Shown: positions 50,186-59,845, numbered from the stretch's first letter. The stretch is DNA of 64,000 bases from Burkholderia sp. BCC0322 (GCF_902833045.1 NZ_CADFDU010000021.1:1-64000); one strand, 5' to 3'. Program-made: numbers and translations. Notes: a model not told the origin generated them from the letters alone.

Positions 50186-50550
50186 TTCGCGATCCTCCGT
50201 GCGATCAGGTCCGTCAGATCGGGAGCATCCCCAGCGAGTACCGCGGCCTTGTTGACGACAACGCACCCGCACTGCGTGCCGAGCTGGTCCAGAGCCGCCG
50301 ACAGCCGCTTGGCGTAGTCGCCGGCATGCTGGGTCGCCTTGTTCTTCGCGTCATCGGTCATATGGACCGGATCGCCGTTGTTGAACGTCTTCAACAGGGT
50401 TTCCTGTTCATCGCTGATGAGCTTTTGCACGTCGACGACGACCACCGGCGCAACCTTTTCGCGTTGCGTCCAGAAGTAGACGAGCGGGGAACCCAGCACC
50501 AATGAGGCGCCGATCGAGATAAGGCTTGTGAGTACGAGGTCGTGTCGCAT
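50182..50550 (-). CDS. trbI: TrbI, F-type
   Basis: A 122-residue inner-membrane protein with one N-terminal transmembrane helix (~6-24) and the TrbI_Ftype body (VVVVDVQKLISDEQETLLK, QHAGDYAKRLSAALDQL, VVVNKAAVLAGDAPDLTDLI). Start at ATG 50550, two bases after the traC stop. Influences pilus length and outgrowth in F. Confidence 0.8.
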   Translation of the reverse strand: MRHDLVLTSLISIGASLVLGSPLVYFWTQREKVAPVVVVDVQKLISDEQETLLKTFNNGDPVHMTDDAKNKATQHAGDYAKRLSAALDQLGTQCGCVVVNKAAVLAGDAPDLTDLIARRIAK

Positions 50551-50552
50551 GG

Positions 50553-53147
50553 TCACTTCCGTTTGGCGTGGATCAGGGCGCGGATCGCGTCCTCGGTGGG
50601 CGTACCGCCGGCACGCAGACGTTCCATGAATTCGAAGTCCGGCCCTTTGGTGGTCGCCATGGCGAGCGTGAATTCATCGGGGATATGGCGCAGCAAGTGA
50701 GTGCCGCCGGCGGGATCCACGAGAATGAACTCGCTGTAACGACCGGGCACCGGGCGCAACGACTTGAGCATGCGTTTCAGGCCCGGAGAGAGGTCCATCA
50801 CGTCACCCTTCTCAATCTTCTTGAGCGTGTCGTCGCTTTGCTTGAGGTGGAACTTCCACGCCGAGTTGTCGAAGGCCGCCTGTGTCGCCTTATTCATCGC
50901 GGCATCGGTGATGCCCTGCGTCGCGAAGAAGAAGCTGCCCTCGTACTTTCTCGCACGACGGTAGCCCTCTTCCATGAAGTCCGCGGTCTCCTGATCGTCC
51001 CCAACGATTTGCCACCCCTCGTCCTGCAGGAAGAGCTTCGGTCTCGACCGGTCGAAGCGATACATCTCATTGGTGACCTGGTTGGTCAGGCCGAGCATGA
51101 TCACGGTGCGCAGCTGTGGGTCGCTGTTGAGGTGCTCGAGCTCGAGCCCGACCACTTCGTTGTCGAGTCGAACGTTGGTGCGCCCGTTGACGTAGTCGCC
51201 GTAAACGCCGCCCTTGCAGAACGGTTCGAGCCGCACCGCAAGCTCATACGCGATGCGTTCAGGTTGACCGTTCTGATCCTTCAGGGTCAACAGGGCGTCT
51301 CGCACCAAGGTGGGATTGCCCTCTTGGGCGTACTCTTTCCAGACGATGCGTACCGCGATGTCGAGCAGCGCACCCTCGAAAGGCGTGATCGGCTCGGTCG
51401 GCGAAACCATGCGCGCGATAATCGGACGAATGAACTTCACCTCGCTGTCGAGACCATTTTCCTCATCGGCGCCGGCAGTCGAAAATGCGTTGATAATGAT
51501 TCGCGAGCCAGGCTTGAAGTCGATGTATTGGCCGCCCGCCATGGCGATCTGCTTCTCGTACGAATAGCCCACATCGCAGATGCGGATGATCCCGCCGACC
51601 GAACGAAATGCGCCGATGATGTCGTTCATCAGCACCGATTTACCGGCACCCGAGGTGCCATCGACGAACCCGTTGTAATTCGTGCCGCTCGAATAGATAT
51701 CAACGAGCGCGGGCGTGCCGCGACGACCAAAGAACATCAGACTGGGACGCCCGTCCGTGCCAGACCATTCGCCGAGCACGGGCGCCATATCGGTGGCGTT
51801 CACCGTGGTCTTGGTGGTGATTAGCCGAAACTTCTTCAGGTCGTCGCGCATGTCGCTGGTCAGCATCATGGGCATGGCCGACAGGAACGTCGTGAGCTGC
51901 TGCGTGAGCATCGGGAAGAGCTTGAAGCGCTCGGCCCGCCAGATGCCTCTCGCGGCCGCCACGCACTGCTCGATTCTCTTGCTCGGGGCGAACAGCGTGA
52001 GCGTGTGATAGAGCTCGCACATCGAACCACCCAGCTGCAGCTGCATTGAGACAGCTTTCCAATCCTGGTTCTGCAGCGCGAGCTCCGGCTGCAGCTTCGC
52101 GATCTTCGATTCGGCGTTCTGGGTCGCGCGCGCACCGCGCAGAGCGGCACGCGTCTCGACGGCGTTTTGGTCGAGAATCATCACGCCGAGGGTGATCAAA
52201 TACGGACAGGGGTACTGATGGACATCGTTGAAGAGCGAGCCAACGATGTTGTTCATCTCCCATAGCTCTTTGATTTTCGGATACTGATGCACGCCGAAGG
52301 TGCGCACGGCGATACGTGCGTCTGGTTCGTCCGGTTCCTCCGGCGGCAGCCCGAACATCAGTTGTTTGGCTTTCACGCGCACGCGGTGACCGAAGACCGT
52401 CAACTGGTCCCGGATCGACTTGTCGTCGCTGTAGGTCTGATCGAGCGTGTCAGCGCCGTCACCAAAGAGGGCGCCCGGGTTGAGAATCGGCCAGAGAAAG
52501 CGAATCAGATCGTCGGGTTCGGCCGTGCGGCTCGCGAGGCTGGCGGATTGCAGCGTTGCGCCCACGACATCGCGCAGATTCTGGATTTCCTCGCGCAGCT
52601 TCAGATCATTGAACGCGCCCTTGCGCACGATCGAGAGCATCAGCCGCTTGTCGGTGATCGAGTAGTTCTGACCGAGAAACAATGGCTGACCAAGTTTGGT
52701 GCGGATGGACGCAGCGCGGCGCTCGGCCTGCTCGAGATAAAACGACGGAACTGTTCCCGCTTCAGCATACTGGCGACGAAGGTCGACGTAGGCATTCAGC
52801 GACTCTTCGATGATCGGGTCGCCGAACAGCATCCACTGGACGCCATACCCGGCCGGCACCGAGTCGTATAGCCCATGCAGACTGCGGGTGAGTTCGGTGT
52901 CAGCGCCAGTCTGAGGTGCGACAGCGAGCACGAAACCCACCGAGTCGGTGTTGTAATAAAGTGCGGTGGCCGGGTCATACTGGTCGTATGGCAGAAGCTG
53001 ATGAAGGCCGATTGTGTCGATCCGACGCTGGTCAGCTGCTGTTGGCGCCGGAGGCCCAAGATCGTCATCGGTGCCGAGAATCGCTTCGCTAATGGCCGTT
53101 CGCGCGAGCGATTTCGCGTCATCGATCCAGGTCTGCAGGGTGCTCAT
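50553..53147 (-). CDS. traC: TraC, type IV secretion ATPase
   Basis: An 864-residue VirB4-type ATPase. Walker A GTSGAGKSVL is at about residue 500 and the Walker B region LFLQDEGWQIV at about 700. The N-terminal half has the TraC F-type domain. It energises pilus assembly and the secretion channel at the inner membrane. Full length for the family. Confidence 0.95.
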   Translation of the reverse strand: MSTLQTWIDDAKSLARTAISEAILGTDDDLGPPAPTAADQRRIDTIGLHQLLPYDQYDPATALYYNTDSVGFVLAVAPQTGADTELTRSLHGLYDSVPAGYGVQWMLFGDPIIEESLNAYVDLRRQYAEAGTVPSFYLEQAERRAASIRTKLGQPLFLGQNYSITDKRLMLSIVRKGAFNDLKLREEIQNLRDVVGATLQSASLASRTAEPDDLIRFLWPILNPGALFGDGADTLDQTYSDDKSIRDQLTVFGHRVRVKAKQLMFGLPPEEPDEPDARIAVRTFGVHQYPKIKELWEMNNIVGSLFNDVHQYPCPYLITLGVMILDQNAVETRAALRGARATQNAESKIAKLQPELALQNQDWKAVSMQLQLGGSMCELYHTLTLFAPSKRIEQCVAAARGIWRAERFKLFPMLTQQLTTFLSAMPMMLTSDMRDDLKKFRLITTKTTVNATDMAPVLGEWSGTDGRPSLMFFGRRGTPALVDIYSSGTNYNGFVDGTSGAGKSVLMNDIIGAFRSVGGIIRICDVGYSYEKQIAMAGGQYIDFKPGSRIIINAFSTAGADEENGLDSEVKFIRPIIARMVSPTEPITPFEGALLDIAVRIVWKEYAQEGNPTLVRDALLTLKDQNGQPERIAYELAVRLEPFCKGGVYGDYVNGRTNVRLDNEVVGLELEHLNSDPQLRTVIMLGLTNQVTNEMYRFDRSRPKLFLQDEGWQIVGDDQETADFMEEGYRRARKYEGSFFFATQGITDAAMNKATQAAFDNSAWKFHLKQSDDTLKKIEKGDVMDLSPGLKRMLKSLRPVPGRYSEFILVDPAGGTHLLRHIPDEFTLAMATTKGPDFEFMERLRAGGTPTEDAIRALIHAKRK

Positions 53148-53161
53148 CGACGGCTCCCGGA

Positions 53162-53839
53162 TCAGTGATCCACGCCAGCGGGCATCGTGCCCGCCCGGTC
53201 GATTGCGCCGGCCGGCGTGAGAATGCCCTGCATCACCCGGTCCGCATTCGACATCGACGCCGACGATGAATCGGTGTTGGACGCGGTAGTTGCTGCCTTG
53301 CTACCAGATCCGCCGGCATCCTGCGCAGGTGTCGGCGGCATCACGGGCCGGAACGCTGCCTGGATACGCTGCTGGTTGTGCGCGATCGACCAGTGGCCGG
53401 CATCGACGATCAGGTAGACGTACTCCTGATCGTGCAAATCCGAGTCCGCGTCCTGCCACGGTGCGAACCAGATCCGCATCTCGCGCGATGCTGTGTGAAC
53501 GGGAGCGCCGCTGTCCAGTGCTTTGGGGAGGATTCCAGCGACGCCGAAGGTGGCACGCGAGTTCGTGCCGACAGCTCCGCCCGATGTGCTCGATATCGAA
53601 CTCGGTCCCCCGGTATAGCTGCCGAGCGCGATGTTGGTGGTCGCGCCGGCGGCCGTATGCACGCGCTGGTCTGGCAGGTTATGCGCCATCGCGTTGGCAT
53701 AGATTCCGGACATGCTGCTGCAGAGCACACCTTCAGGCGCCTTGCAGGCGAATTGCGAACTCGCGTCGTATCCGCTGAAGCTGCAACCGGTCAGGCTAAG
53801 AGCAGCGGTGAAAGCGGTGAGAATGGCGTTGCTCTTCAT
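53162..53839 (-). CDS. traV: TraV, outer-membrane lipoprotein
   Basis: A 225-residue lipoprotein with lipobox SLTGCSF (Cys ~19) and the TraV pattern of two later Cys (SQFACKAPEGVLCSSMSGIYANA). The C-terminal part has EMRIWFAPWQDADSDLHDQEYVY, typical of TraV. It forms the outer-membrane core with TraK and TraB (VirB7-like). Start 53839 is 2 bp after the DsbC-like stop. Confidence 0.9.
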   Translation of the reverse strand: MKSNAILTAFTAALSLTGCSFSGYDASSQFACKAPEGVLCSSMSGIYANAMAHNLPDQRVHTAAGATTNIALGSYTGGPSSISSTSGGAVGTNSRATFGVAGILPKALDSGAPVHTASREMRIWFAPWQDADSDLHDQEYVYLIVDAGHWSIAHNQQRIQAAFRPVMPPTPAQDAGGSGSKAATTASNTDSSSASMSNADRVMQGILTPAGAIDRAGTMPAGVDH

Positions 53840-53841
53840 GG

Positions 53842-54741
53842 TCACTTTGCTCCGAGCCATTGATCGATTGCCTCGACGCTGGCTGCGCCAGGCAGTACGC
53901 GTCCGTCCTCGCTCACGAGGGCGGGCGTACCCGAAATCCCCATGCTCGCGGCCAGTGCTGCGTTCGCATCGATAGGGTTCGCACACGAGACGAGCTTCGG
54001 CTCGACTCGCGGCGGCGCAGGTGTCTTCGGGGAGCCACCCTCCGGCGATGAACCTTGATTGCGCATCCACCGTGACAAGGCGAGGGGCATCCATGCACGC
54101 CAGGTGGCCAGCCGGTCTTCCGCGCACCAGATCGCGATGGAATGGGCGCGCGCCCGCGGGTGGATCGATTCGAGTGGATACATGAACCGGTAGATCGTCA
54201 CGTCCTTGAGCTTGGACAGGTCATCCTCCAAGACCAGGCAGTACGGGCAATCGGGATCGTCGAAGATCGCGAGCTTGCGGCGGCCGGTGCCGTGAACCTC
54301 GACGAATGCGTCCTGCAGCCGATCGGCGGGGAACCGAACCTTCTGCAGAGCCTGCTCGACGGGCACCGTGAGATCCTGTTGCGTTACCATGTCGAAGAGG
54401 TGGCCGAACAGGAAGTACCGACCGGTGACGTCGGTGTACGCGACCTTGTTGCCCATCACGACTTCGTAGATGCCCGTCGACGGCGTGGCGGCCACCTCGC
54501 GAAACTGTGTGGACGGGTACCGCGCATGCAGCGCCGCTTTGAGCGCGGCTACGCCGGGATCAACGTTCGGATCGGCCGGGTTGATGGCCATCGCGGGCAT
54601 CGCTGCGGGTGACGTTGATTCGATGGTCGCGGGTCTCGATGCCGCGACGGGCGCCGAGACCGCGGACGTTCCCTGTGCGGTACATCCCCAAGCGACACAC
54701 GTAGTCATCAGCAGAGCAAAAGTGAATTTGGCCTGTTTCAT
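53842..54741 (-). CDS. DsbC-like thiol-disulfide isomerase
   Basis: A 299-residue exported protein with a signal/lipobox (FALLMTTCVAWGC), a DsbC-type dimerisation domain (~75-140: YEVVMGNKVAYTDVTGRYFLFGHLFD) and a thioredoxin domain with active-site DDPDCPYCLVLED and cis-Pro GISGTPALVSEDGRVLPGA. ATG 54741 overlaps the DUF5131 stop by four bases. It should shuffle disulfides in TraH, TraN, TraU and TraV. A partner for the stand-alone DsbD-alpha-like protein at 29245 is conceivable. Confidence 0.85.
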   Translation of the reverse strand: MKQAKFTFALLMTTCVAWGCTAQGTSAVSAPVAASRPATIESTSPAAMPAMAINPADPNVDPGVAALKAALHARYPSTQFREVAATPSTGIYEVVMGNKVAYTDVTGRYFLFGHLFDMVTQQDLTVPVEQALQKVRFPADRLQDAFVEVHGTGRRKLAIFDDPDCPYCLVLEDDLSKLKDVTIYRFMYPLESIHPRARAHSIAIWCAEDRLATWRAWMPLALSRWMRNQGSSPEGGSPKTPAPPRVEPKLVSCANPIDANAALAASMGISGTPALVSEDGRVLPGAASVEAIDQWLGAK

Positions 54742-55829
54742 TGGATTGTTGAGCATGGAGAGGACAAGGTGCCGCCGGCGGACGTGGAAACCGACGTCGG
54801 GAGAAATGCGGTAGGGCGACCTGGCATCGGGAACGCGTGATGCGTGACGCCGTCGAGCATGCGGCCGGCGAGCTTCTTGCCAATGCTGAGCATGTGTGCG
54901 TCGCCTTCACTAAACGCCGTGGGATCGTTGCCCTCGTGTATCTGGCCGGTTCGTTTGACCCACGCGCCCGAACGAGCGGCATCGAGCTGAGCATTGGTAG
55001 CTTCAACACCTGGCATCCACTGGCCCCATTGCTTGAACAGGAACGGAACGCCCGCAGAAGCGCATTGATCGCGAAGCGCGCGGACCCAAGCCGGATGAGC
55101 CATCCTTGCACCGCGGCCACTCTCTCCACCGGTGATCACCCAATCGATCGTGCTCGGAAAGTCGGAGTGATTCGTGAAACCACCTTTCGGCGTGCCGAGC
55201 GCTGCCGCCTTGGCGCCGAGCGCGTAAGGCGCCTGATTCCAGTACCCACCTCGAAGCACATCGACGCGGTGCCCTTGGAGCCCAGGCCACGCGACGGATT
55301 CGAGATTGATGGGACCAAGCAGTGGTTCCAACGACAAGAATCGCAACGGCACCGGAATGGTGAGCAGCTTCGAGATGTCTCGATCTGCCTCGTCCTGGTT
55401 GACGACCGTGGCACCGAGCCATACGTTGACCGGTGTACCTTCGGGAAACATCTCGCCCAGCATGCGCTCGGCGTTACCGATACGCTTGGTCAAGAGAAGC
55501 CAAATGAGCCACGGAGTCTTGAGGATCAGTCGGCCGAACGCGGCGCGCGCGCCGGCCGGCGCAGCGTTGTCGAACGGATCGCATACGCTCGGAAAAACTT
55601 TGATCGGCAGACTCGCTGCTTGCGCGCGCGAGTTCCACCGAAGCGGTTTCTCCCAATGATCCAGACCATAAGTGCGACGCGGTGCGCCTGCCCCCCAGTT
55701 CTCCCCGCGGCGCAGCCAGAGGTTCATTGCCTCCGCGTAGCAGTGGTCGCAGCCCGGTCCAATCTTCTGGCAACCTTCCCACGGTGACCACGTGCGATCG
55801 CACCACTCGATCTTGCTGACCACGCTCAT
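54738..55829 (-). CDS. DUF5131-family protein (phage Gp37/Gp68-like)
   Basis: A 363-residue protein of the DUF5131 family, common in phages. The N-terminal block KIEWCDRTWSPWEGCQKIG, GPGCDHCYAEAMN has the conserved Cys cluster (C-x6-C-x2-C); later blocks are TPWLIWLLLTKRIGN, NVWLGATVVNQ, FLSLEPLLGPI, WVITGGESGRGARMAHP and PFLFKQWGQW. The fold is thought to resemble radical-SAM-type barrels; the reaction is unknown. The gene overlaps both neighbours by four bases and so is built into the tra operon, an unusual place. Confidence 0.8.
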   Translation of the reverse strand: MSVVSKIEWCDRTWSPWEGCQKIGPGCDHCYAEAMNLWLRRGENWGAGAPRRTYGLDHWEKPLRWNSRAQAASLPIKVFPSVCDPFDNAAPAGARAAFGRLILKTPWLIWLLLTKRIGNAERMLGEMFPEGTPVNVWLGATVVNQDEADRDISKLLTIPVPLRFLSLEPLLGPINLESVAWPGLQGHRVDVLRGGYWNQAPYALGAKAAALGTPKGGFTNHSDFPSTIDWVITGGESGRGARMAHPAWVRALRDQCASAGVPFLFKQWGQWMPGVEATNAQLDAARSGAWVKRTGQIHEGNDPTAFSEGDAHMLSIGKKLAGRMLDGVTHHAFPMPGRPTAFLPTSVSTSAGGTLSSPCSTIQ

Positions 55830-56179
55830 CGCCGCACCTTCATGCAAAGGTCGACGCGACGTTGGATTTCCGCCGCGTACAGGCTCAAGTCGCCCGTCAT
55901 CACGAAATGCGTACGCGGCGCTGCAGGCGTGCCTACGTACTTCTCAGCAGAGGTGTCGCCACGCGGCTCGCTTCCGGCAAGGCATACGTTGTAGCCTCGA
56001 GAATTGGCAACATGCGCGAGCGACAGCGTGCCGTTCGCAACCATCTCGTCGAGTAGCGGCCGGATTCGTGCCGCGCTCAGATGAAACTCGCTTGCCAGCA
56101 CGTATGCTGCATATGCGACGCGCGGTCGCATGACGGACAGCACGTCGTTCGCAGTCGGCATATATCTGGAGCGCGCCAT
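55826..56179 (-). CDS. Unknown protein with winged-helix-like segment
   Basis: A 117-residue protein (MARSRYMPTANDVLSVMRPRVAYAAYVLASEFHLSAARIRPLLDEMVANGTLSLAHV). Residues ~10-60 could fold as a winged helix that discriminates targets. Coupled to the DUF5131 gene. No family recognised. Confidence 0.55.
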   Translation of the reverse strand: MARSRYMPTANDVLSVMRPRVAYAAYVLASEFHLSAARIRPLLDEMVANGTLSLAHVANSRGYNVCLAGSEPRGDTSAEKYVGTPAAPRTHFVMTGDLSLYAAEIQRRVDLCMKVRR

Positions 56180-56182
56180 GAT

Positions 56183-56296
56183 TCAGTCCTCCCTCGGCGT
56201 GATGCGTTGCATGAACTCCCGCAATGCGGTAGGTAAAACCTGCGCGTCGGCACCTCGGTGGTCGCGCACAATCTGAATTTCGTGAGGCGAGATCAT
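56183..56296 (-). CDS. 37-residue protein between HNH and 55826 genes
   Basis: A short frame (MISPHEIQIVRDHRGADA...) whose ATG overlaps the HNH stop by four bases and whose stop is 3 bp before the next ATG. The tight fit supports translation. Function unknown. Confidence 0.45.
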   Translation of the reverse strand: MISPHEIQIVRDHRGADAQVLPTALREFMQRITPRED

Positions 56297-56721
56297 TGGA
56301 CGGCTCCCAAAATGGCCGCAGCTGCACCGACACGCTCGAAATAGAAGACAACGGACGCACCGGTTTCCTGAACGAGCCCGTAGCACTTCGCAAGGCGGTA
56401 GATCGGGTGGTACGCATTGAGGGATGCGACATGCCCGGCGAGCAATTGGCGCCATTGTTCGAGCAACAGCGGTCCCTTACTGATGTTGCAAGGCGCGCAG
56501 GACGGCATGTAGTTCGACTCGACGTCGCGTTCGGGATGGATCGCCGGACCGGCCACGAGCTTCCATTGACCGTCGTCCGAACGCTTGCTTTGAACCGCCC
56601 GCACGACCGGAGTAAAGTGGTCGGCATGCCAGCGATCGGCCAGCGTGCTTCCGCAGTACGCGCAGTGCCCGTCGTACTTGTTTCGAAGCTGCTCGCGCTG
56701 CGCCTTCGTCAGTCGGCTCAT
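56293..56721 (-). CDS. HNH endonuclease-like protein
   Basis: A 142-residue protein with a zinc-type HNH module: KYDGHCAYCGSTLADRWHADHF near 14-35 and NYMPSCAPCNISKG near 70-85, giving CxxC...H-x2-H...CxxC...N. The catalytic DH pair (HADHF) is present. Start 56721 overlaps the upstream stop by four bases. Such proteins nick or cut DNA; on plasmids they can be homing, restriction-like or packaging-derived. The neighbours look phage-derived. Confidence 0.8.
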   Translation of the reverse strand: MSRLTKAQREQLRNKYDGHCAYCGSTLADRWHADHFTPVVRAVQSKRSDDGQWKLVAGPAIHPERDVESNYMPSCAPCNISKGPLLLEQWRQLLAGHVASLNAYHPIYRLAKCYGLVQETGASVVFYFERVGAAAAILGAVQ

Positions 56722-57788
56722 GATTCGCGCTCCGAGACGACAGCAGCAGCTCCACGACCGAGCGCCACACATTCCTTGTCGTTGCCAGCTGAAACCGCGT
56801 TCGCACTTCGGCGCAGGTGATGCCGATGCGAGCGAGCCAGAAGCGACGCGCATCGGACCATGATGGCGCCGCCCTCGTTGCGATACTCGATCTCGTTCGC
56901 TGCTGCCCACGCGAGCACGGTGTCCAAATCCACGCCGGCCTGAAACGCGGCCCGGCCTGCCGCGAGCCATTCGAGCGAAGAGGGTGTTGCCGACGCGAAT
57001 TCCGCCGCGGCGATCGCAGTGGATTGCGCCGTGTTCGGGGAACGGATCACAATCTCGACCTGCTCCCACAGCAAGGGCTTGCAGTCACGCGCGAGCTCGT
57101 TGGGGAAACCGGTAATACCGATCGGACCGGCAGACGTCCTGATGTCGAGTTGACCACCCATGACTGGACTGCTTGACACCTTCGTGAGCTCGCCGGAGGC
57201 AACAATTTCGACGGGTACAGTGGCTACGGACGCGATGCCGGCATCCTTGTACCAGTGCATCATCGCGAGCACGGCAACATCAACAGGATCCCCCTTGTCC
57301 ACGTGCGTGCGCAGCATTGCCGACAAGTCCTCGACAGGCGCGCTCCACCAGCCGGCACGCCCTTTGGCCCTGCCCACTGCCATCTTTTCCTTCAACGCAC
57401 GATTGAATCCGTCGAGCACGGCATCGTCGAACGCTGCGGCACCGCTCAGCGCATTCGCCTCCGGCTGATCACCATCCGTTGAGGAATCCGGCGGGTCGTT
57501 GGAAAGGTCCAGGAGCCCGGTGACGTGCTCAAAAAACTTGAGGAAGCCGGATTGAAACGCGGTGTCGCCATGAAACCGAGCGTTCGCAAATTCACTGAAG
57601 CCGCGTATCTGGTCTGCGATGAGCGTGCCCGCACCGAACCAACCCGCGAGTGCCCGGCGCATTTCGGGTTGCAGGTAGTTCCCGTCCATATCCAAGGCGA
57701 ACGAGACTTCGGCACCTGCTTCGTCTGCGCACCGTTGCATCGCATCTTCGAACGCCAAACGAGGCGCGTGATTCTTTTCCTCAATCAT
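56718..57788 (-). CDS. Unknown protein with phage-like segment, downstream of traB
   Basis: A 356-residue protein starting at ATG 57788 (MIEEKNHAPRLAFEDAMQRC), five bases before the traB stop ends. Residues ~130-190 (MAVGRAKGRAGWWSAPVEDL, SAMLRTHVDKGDPVDVAVLAMMHWYKDAG) resemble a segment seen in phage early proteins of the Ead/Ea22 kind. The N-terminal and C-terminal parts are not recognised. Possibly a fusion or an early phage gene recruited to the operon. Confidence 0.55.
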   Translation of the reverse strand: MIEEKNHAPRLAFEDAMQRCADEAGAEVSFALDMDGNYLQPEMRRALAGWFGAGTLIADQIRGFSEFANARFHGDTAFQSGFLKFFEHVTGLLDLSNDPPDSSTDGDQPEANALSGAAAFDDAVLDGFNRALKEKMAVGRAKGRAGWWSAPVEDLSAMLRTHVDKGDPVDVAVLAMMHWYKDAGIASVATVPVEIVASGELTKVSSSPVMGGQLDIRTSAGPIGITGFPNELARDCKPLLWEQVEIVIRSPNTAQSTAIAAAEFASATPSSLEWLAAGRAAFQAGVDLDTVLAWAAANEIEYRNEGGAIMVRCASLLARSHRHHLRRSANAVSAGNDKECVALGRGAAAVVSERES

Positions 57789-59106
57789 CGGTGTAGCCTC
57801 CATCGGTTGCACGGCGATCGCTGGCGATGCCGTCGTTGATGTTGCTGATGTCCGAAAGGGCTCCGTCGTACTCGGCACCCTTCGTCACGGCAAACTCGAC
57901 CACGCGGCCACCGTCCGTCTCGATCACGGGGAAGAGCTTTTCTGCCGTGCGGATGTAGTACTGCTTAAGAGCGTCAGCCCCGCCCGAGACGCCGCTGCCG
58001 ATAGCGGCACGACCGACCTGGCTCGGATTGATAATTGAAGTCGACCCCAGCGCGGTGTTGCTGAGGGTGTTGGCTGATTGATTGAACGCTTGCCCAATAC
58101 CGGACGAGATGCCGGCGAGCACCGACATGGCCAGCGCCGATCCTGCTTTGGAGACCAGGCGGCCGCGCACGCCTTCATGGCCGTCCTCCCCCATGACATT
58201 GCCCTTGATGGGCATTTCGATGGTGCGGCCGTTCTTCAAGATGCAGTCGATGGTCTCGCCACGCATATGGGTGCGCTCGCTTGAGACATCGCCGTATGCT
58301 TGCGTGAGGATCCGGCACTCCTTGATGTCGAGCTTGCGGCTGTTCGGCAGGTTGGCTGCGTCGAGCACCTGGAGGAACACGGGGAGGGGATCGTGCTGAG
58401 CTTCACCCCCAGTCGGTGCATCGACGCCGTTCATCATGAACACGCGGACGAAGGACGTTGCGGGAATGAAGTTAATCTTCTTCTTCCCATTGGCCTTGAG
58501 GCAGTCCTGCTGCGCGCGAGTCGCCTGGTCCATTGGTAACGACGAGTAGCGCGGATCGACACAATCGGTCGCGCTGCCGCTCGGCGCACTGAACTGAATG
58601 ATGTCAAGCCTCGGAGGTGCTGCGACCGTGTCGACCGTACCCGCCTTGCCCGACTTGCCGAACGGCGGGTTCAGGATGGCGCCAGCCTTGGTCGGCGCGC
58701 CGTTGAGGGGGATCGGCTTTTCGAGCAGCGCGCGATCGGTCGCTGGTGCAGTCGTCGGCGCCGGCGCACTCGCGGGGGTGGTCTTCATCGCGTCGAGGCG
58801 CTTGCCGAGATCGTCCTGCGCCTTCGACAAGGCTTTCAGTTGCGACAGCGTATCGTCGGCGCGCGAATTTGCACTGGAGATCTGCCGAGTCAGATCCGCC
58901 AGTTGCGCCTCCGAGTGCGCACGCCAGGCGTTACGATCATTCTGATCGCCCAGGCTCGTGAACGGAACCTTGGTGGTGAACTGACGATTGGTCGGCCCGC
59001 CCTGGGTAAAGACCATGCCAATACCGAAGAGGGCGGCCACTACGCCGAAGCCGACCAACGTCAGGATCCGCTGGCGTCGCTTGGTTGCCTGATTGACGTC
59101 ACTCAT
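57781..59106 (-). CDS. traB: TraB, VirB10-like core protein
   Basis: A 441-residue protein with a single N-terminal transmembrane helix (~15-33), a coiled-coil region (~60-105, AQLADLTRQISSANSRADDTLSQLKALSKAQDDL), a Pro-rich linker and the TrbI/VirB10 beta-barrel domain (INFIPATSFVRVFMMNGVDAPTGG, CRILTQAYGDVSSERTHMRGE). It spans the envelope to join TraC's layer to the outer-membrane core. Start overlaps traK by eight bases. Confidence 0.92.
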   Translation of the reverse strand: MSDVNQATKRRQRILTLVGFGVVAALFGIGMVFTQGGPTNRQFTTKVPFTSLGDQNDRNAWRAHSEAQLADLTRQISSANSRADDTLSQLKALSKAQDDLGKRLDAMKTTPASAPAPTTAPATDRALLEKPIPLNGAPTKAGAILNPPFGKSGKAGTVDTVAAPPRLDIIQFSAPSGSATDCVDPRYSSLPMDQATRAQQDCLKANGKKKINFIPATSFVRVFMMNGVDAPTGGEAQHDPLPVFLQVLDAANLPNSRKLDIKECRILTQAYGDVSSERTHMRGETIDCILKNGRTIEMPIKGNVMGEDGHEGVRGRLVSKAGSALAMSVLAGISSGIGQAFNQSANTLSNTALGSTSIINPSQVGRAAIGSGVSGGADALKQYYIRTAEKLFPVIETDGGRVVEFAVTKGAEYDGALSDISNINDGIASDRRATDGGYTDD

Positions 59107-59845
59107 GGTCGCCTCGCTCGCGGACGACATAGATGATCGTGCTGGCGCCGGCCGGCAGGTTTGCGTTCTCGATCGCGATGGCCAGCACCCCCGGCGCGTA
59201 CAGCTCGCGCTCGTCGATGGCCATGTCGCTGTGGGAGGTATTCGACAGCGTGTACGTTTCCCCCACGAAATCGCCGTCACCGTATTGGCGCACCAGCGTC
59301 AATACCGCTTCCTTCCAGAGCGGCACGACGGTGTCGACCGACGTGTACGACAGCTGCGGCGCGCCCTGGCCGCCGGCCATCGCGAGCATCATGAGCTTCA
59401 CGCGCCGTTGAAATGCCGATGCATGCAGCGTCTGGGCAGAACGTGCCGCAGGCGGCTCGATCCGGATATCCTCGGCCGGGCGCGGGCCAGGAACGAGCAA
59501 GAGTCGATATGTCGTGCCAACGTCATCGATCACAAACACCGTGATCGACTCATTCAGCGCGGTCGGATTCGCCGGCATAAGCCAAAGCTTGCCGCCGTCT
59601 TGCGTCCACGAGACCGAACCAGGTACAGCCGGCACGATCTTGGAGAAGCTGCGGCCACCAGACATGGACAGGACGTTGTACTCGGCTGCGGATACCGATA
59701 CCTGTTGCGCCTGCCGGTCCGCGCCCTTGACGACCTGGATCGCGTGCGCGCTGGCGGTGGTCAGGAATGCCGCAGTGGCGAGGACCAGACGAGACGTCAC
59801 GGCCGTGTGCGATGTCGACCGAAGTCGATCAAAGGAGAGTTTCAT
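59099..59845 (-). CDS. traK: TraK, VirB9-like secretin
   Basis: A 248-residue periplasmic protein with a signal peptide (cleavage near AHA/IQVV) and the TraK pattern QVVKGADRQAQQVSVSAAEYN, NPTALNESITVFVID, then a C-terminal beta-domain (LPAGASTIIYVV). Forms the outer-membrane ring with TraV and TraB. Four-base overlap with traE. Confidence 0.9.
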   Translation of the reverse strand: MKLSFDRLRSTSHTAVTSRLVLATAAFLTTASAHAIQVVKGADRQAQQVSVSAAEYNVLSMSGGRSFSKIVPAVPGSVSWTQDGGKLWLMPANPTALNESITVFVIDDVGTTYRLLLVPGPRPAEDIRIEPPAARSAQTLHASAFQRRVKLMMLAMAGGQGAPQLSYTSVDTVVPLWKEAVLTLVRQYGDGDFVGETYTLSNTSHSDMAIDERELYAPGVLAIAIENANLPAGASTIIYVVRERGDHE

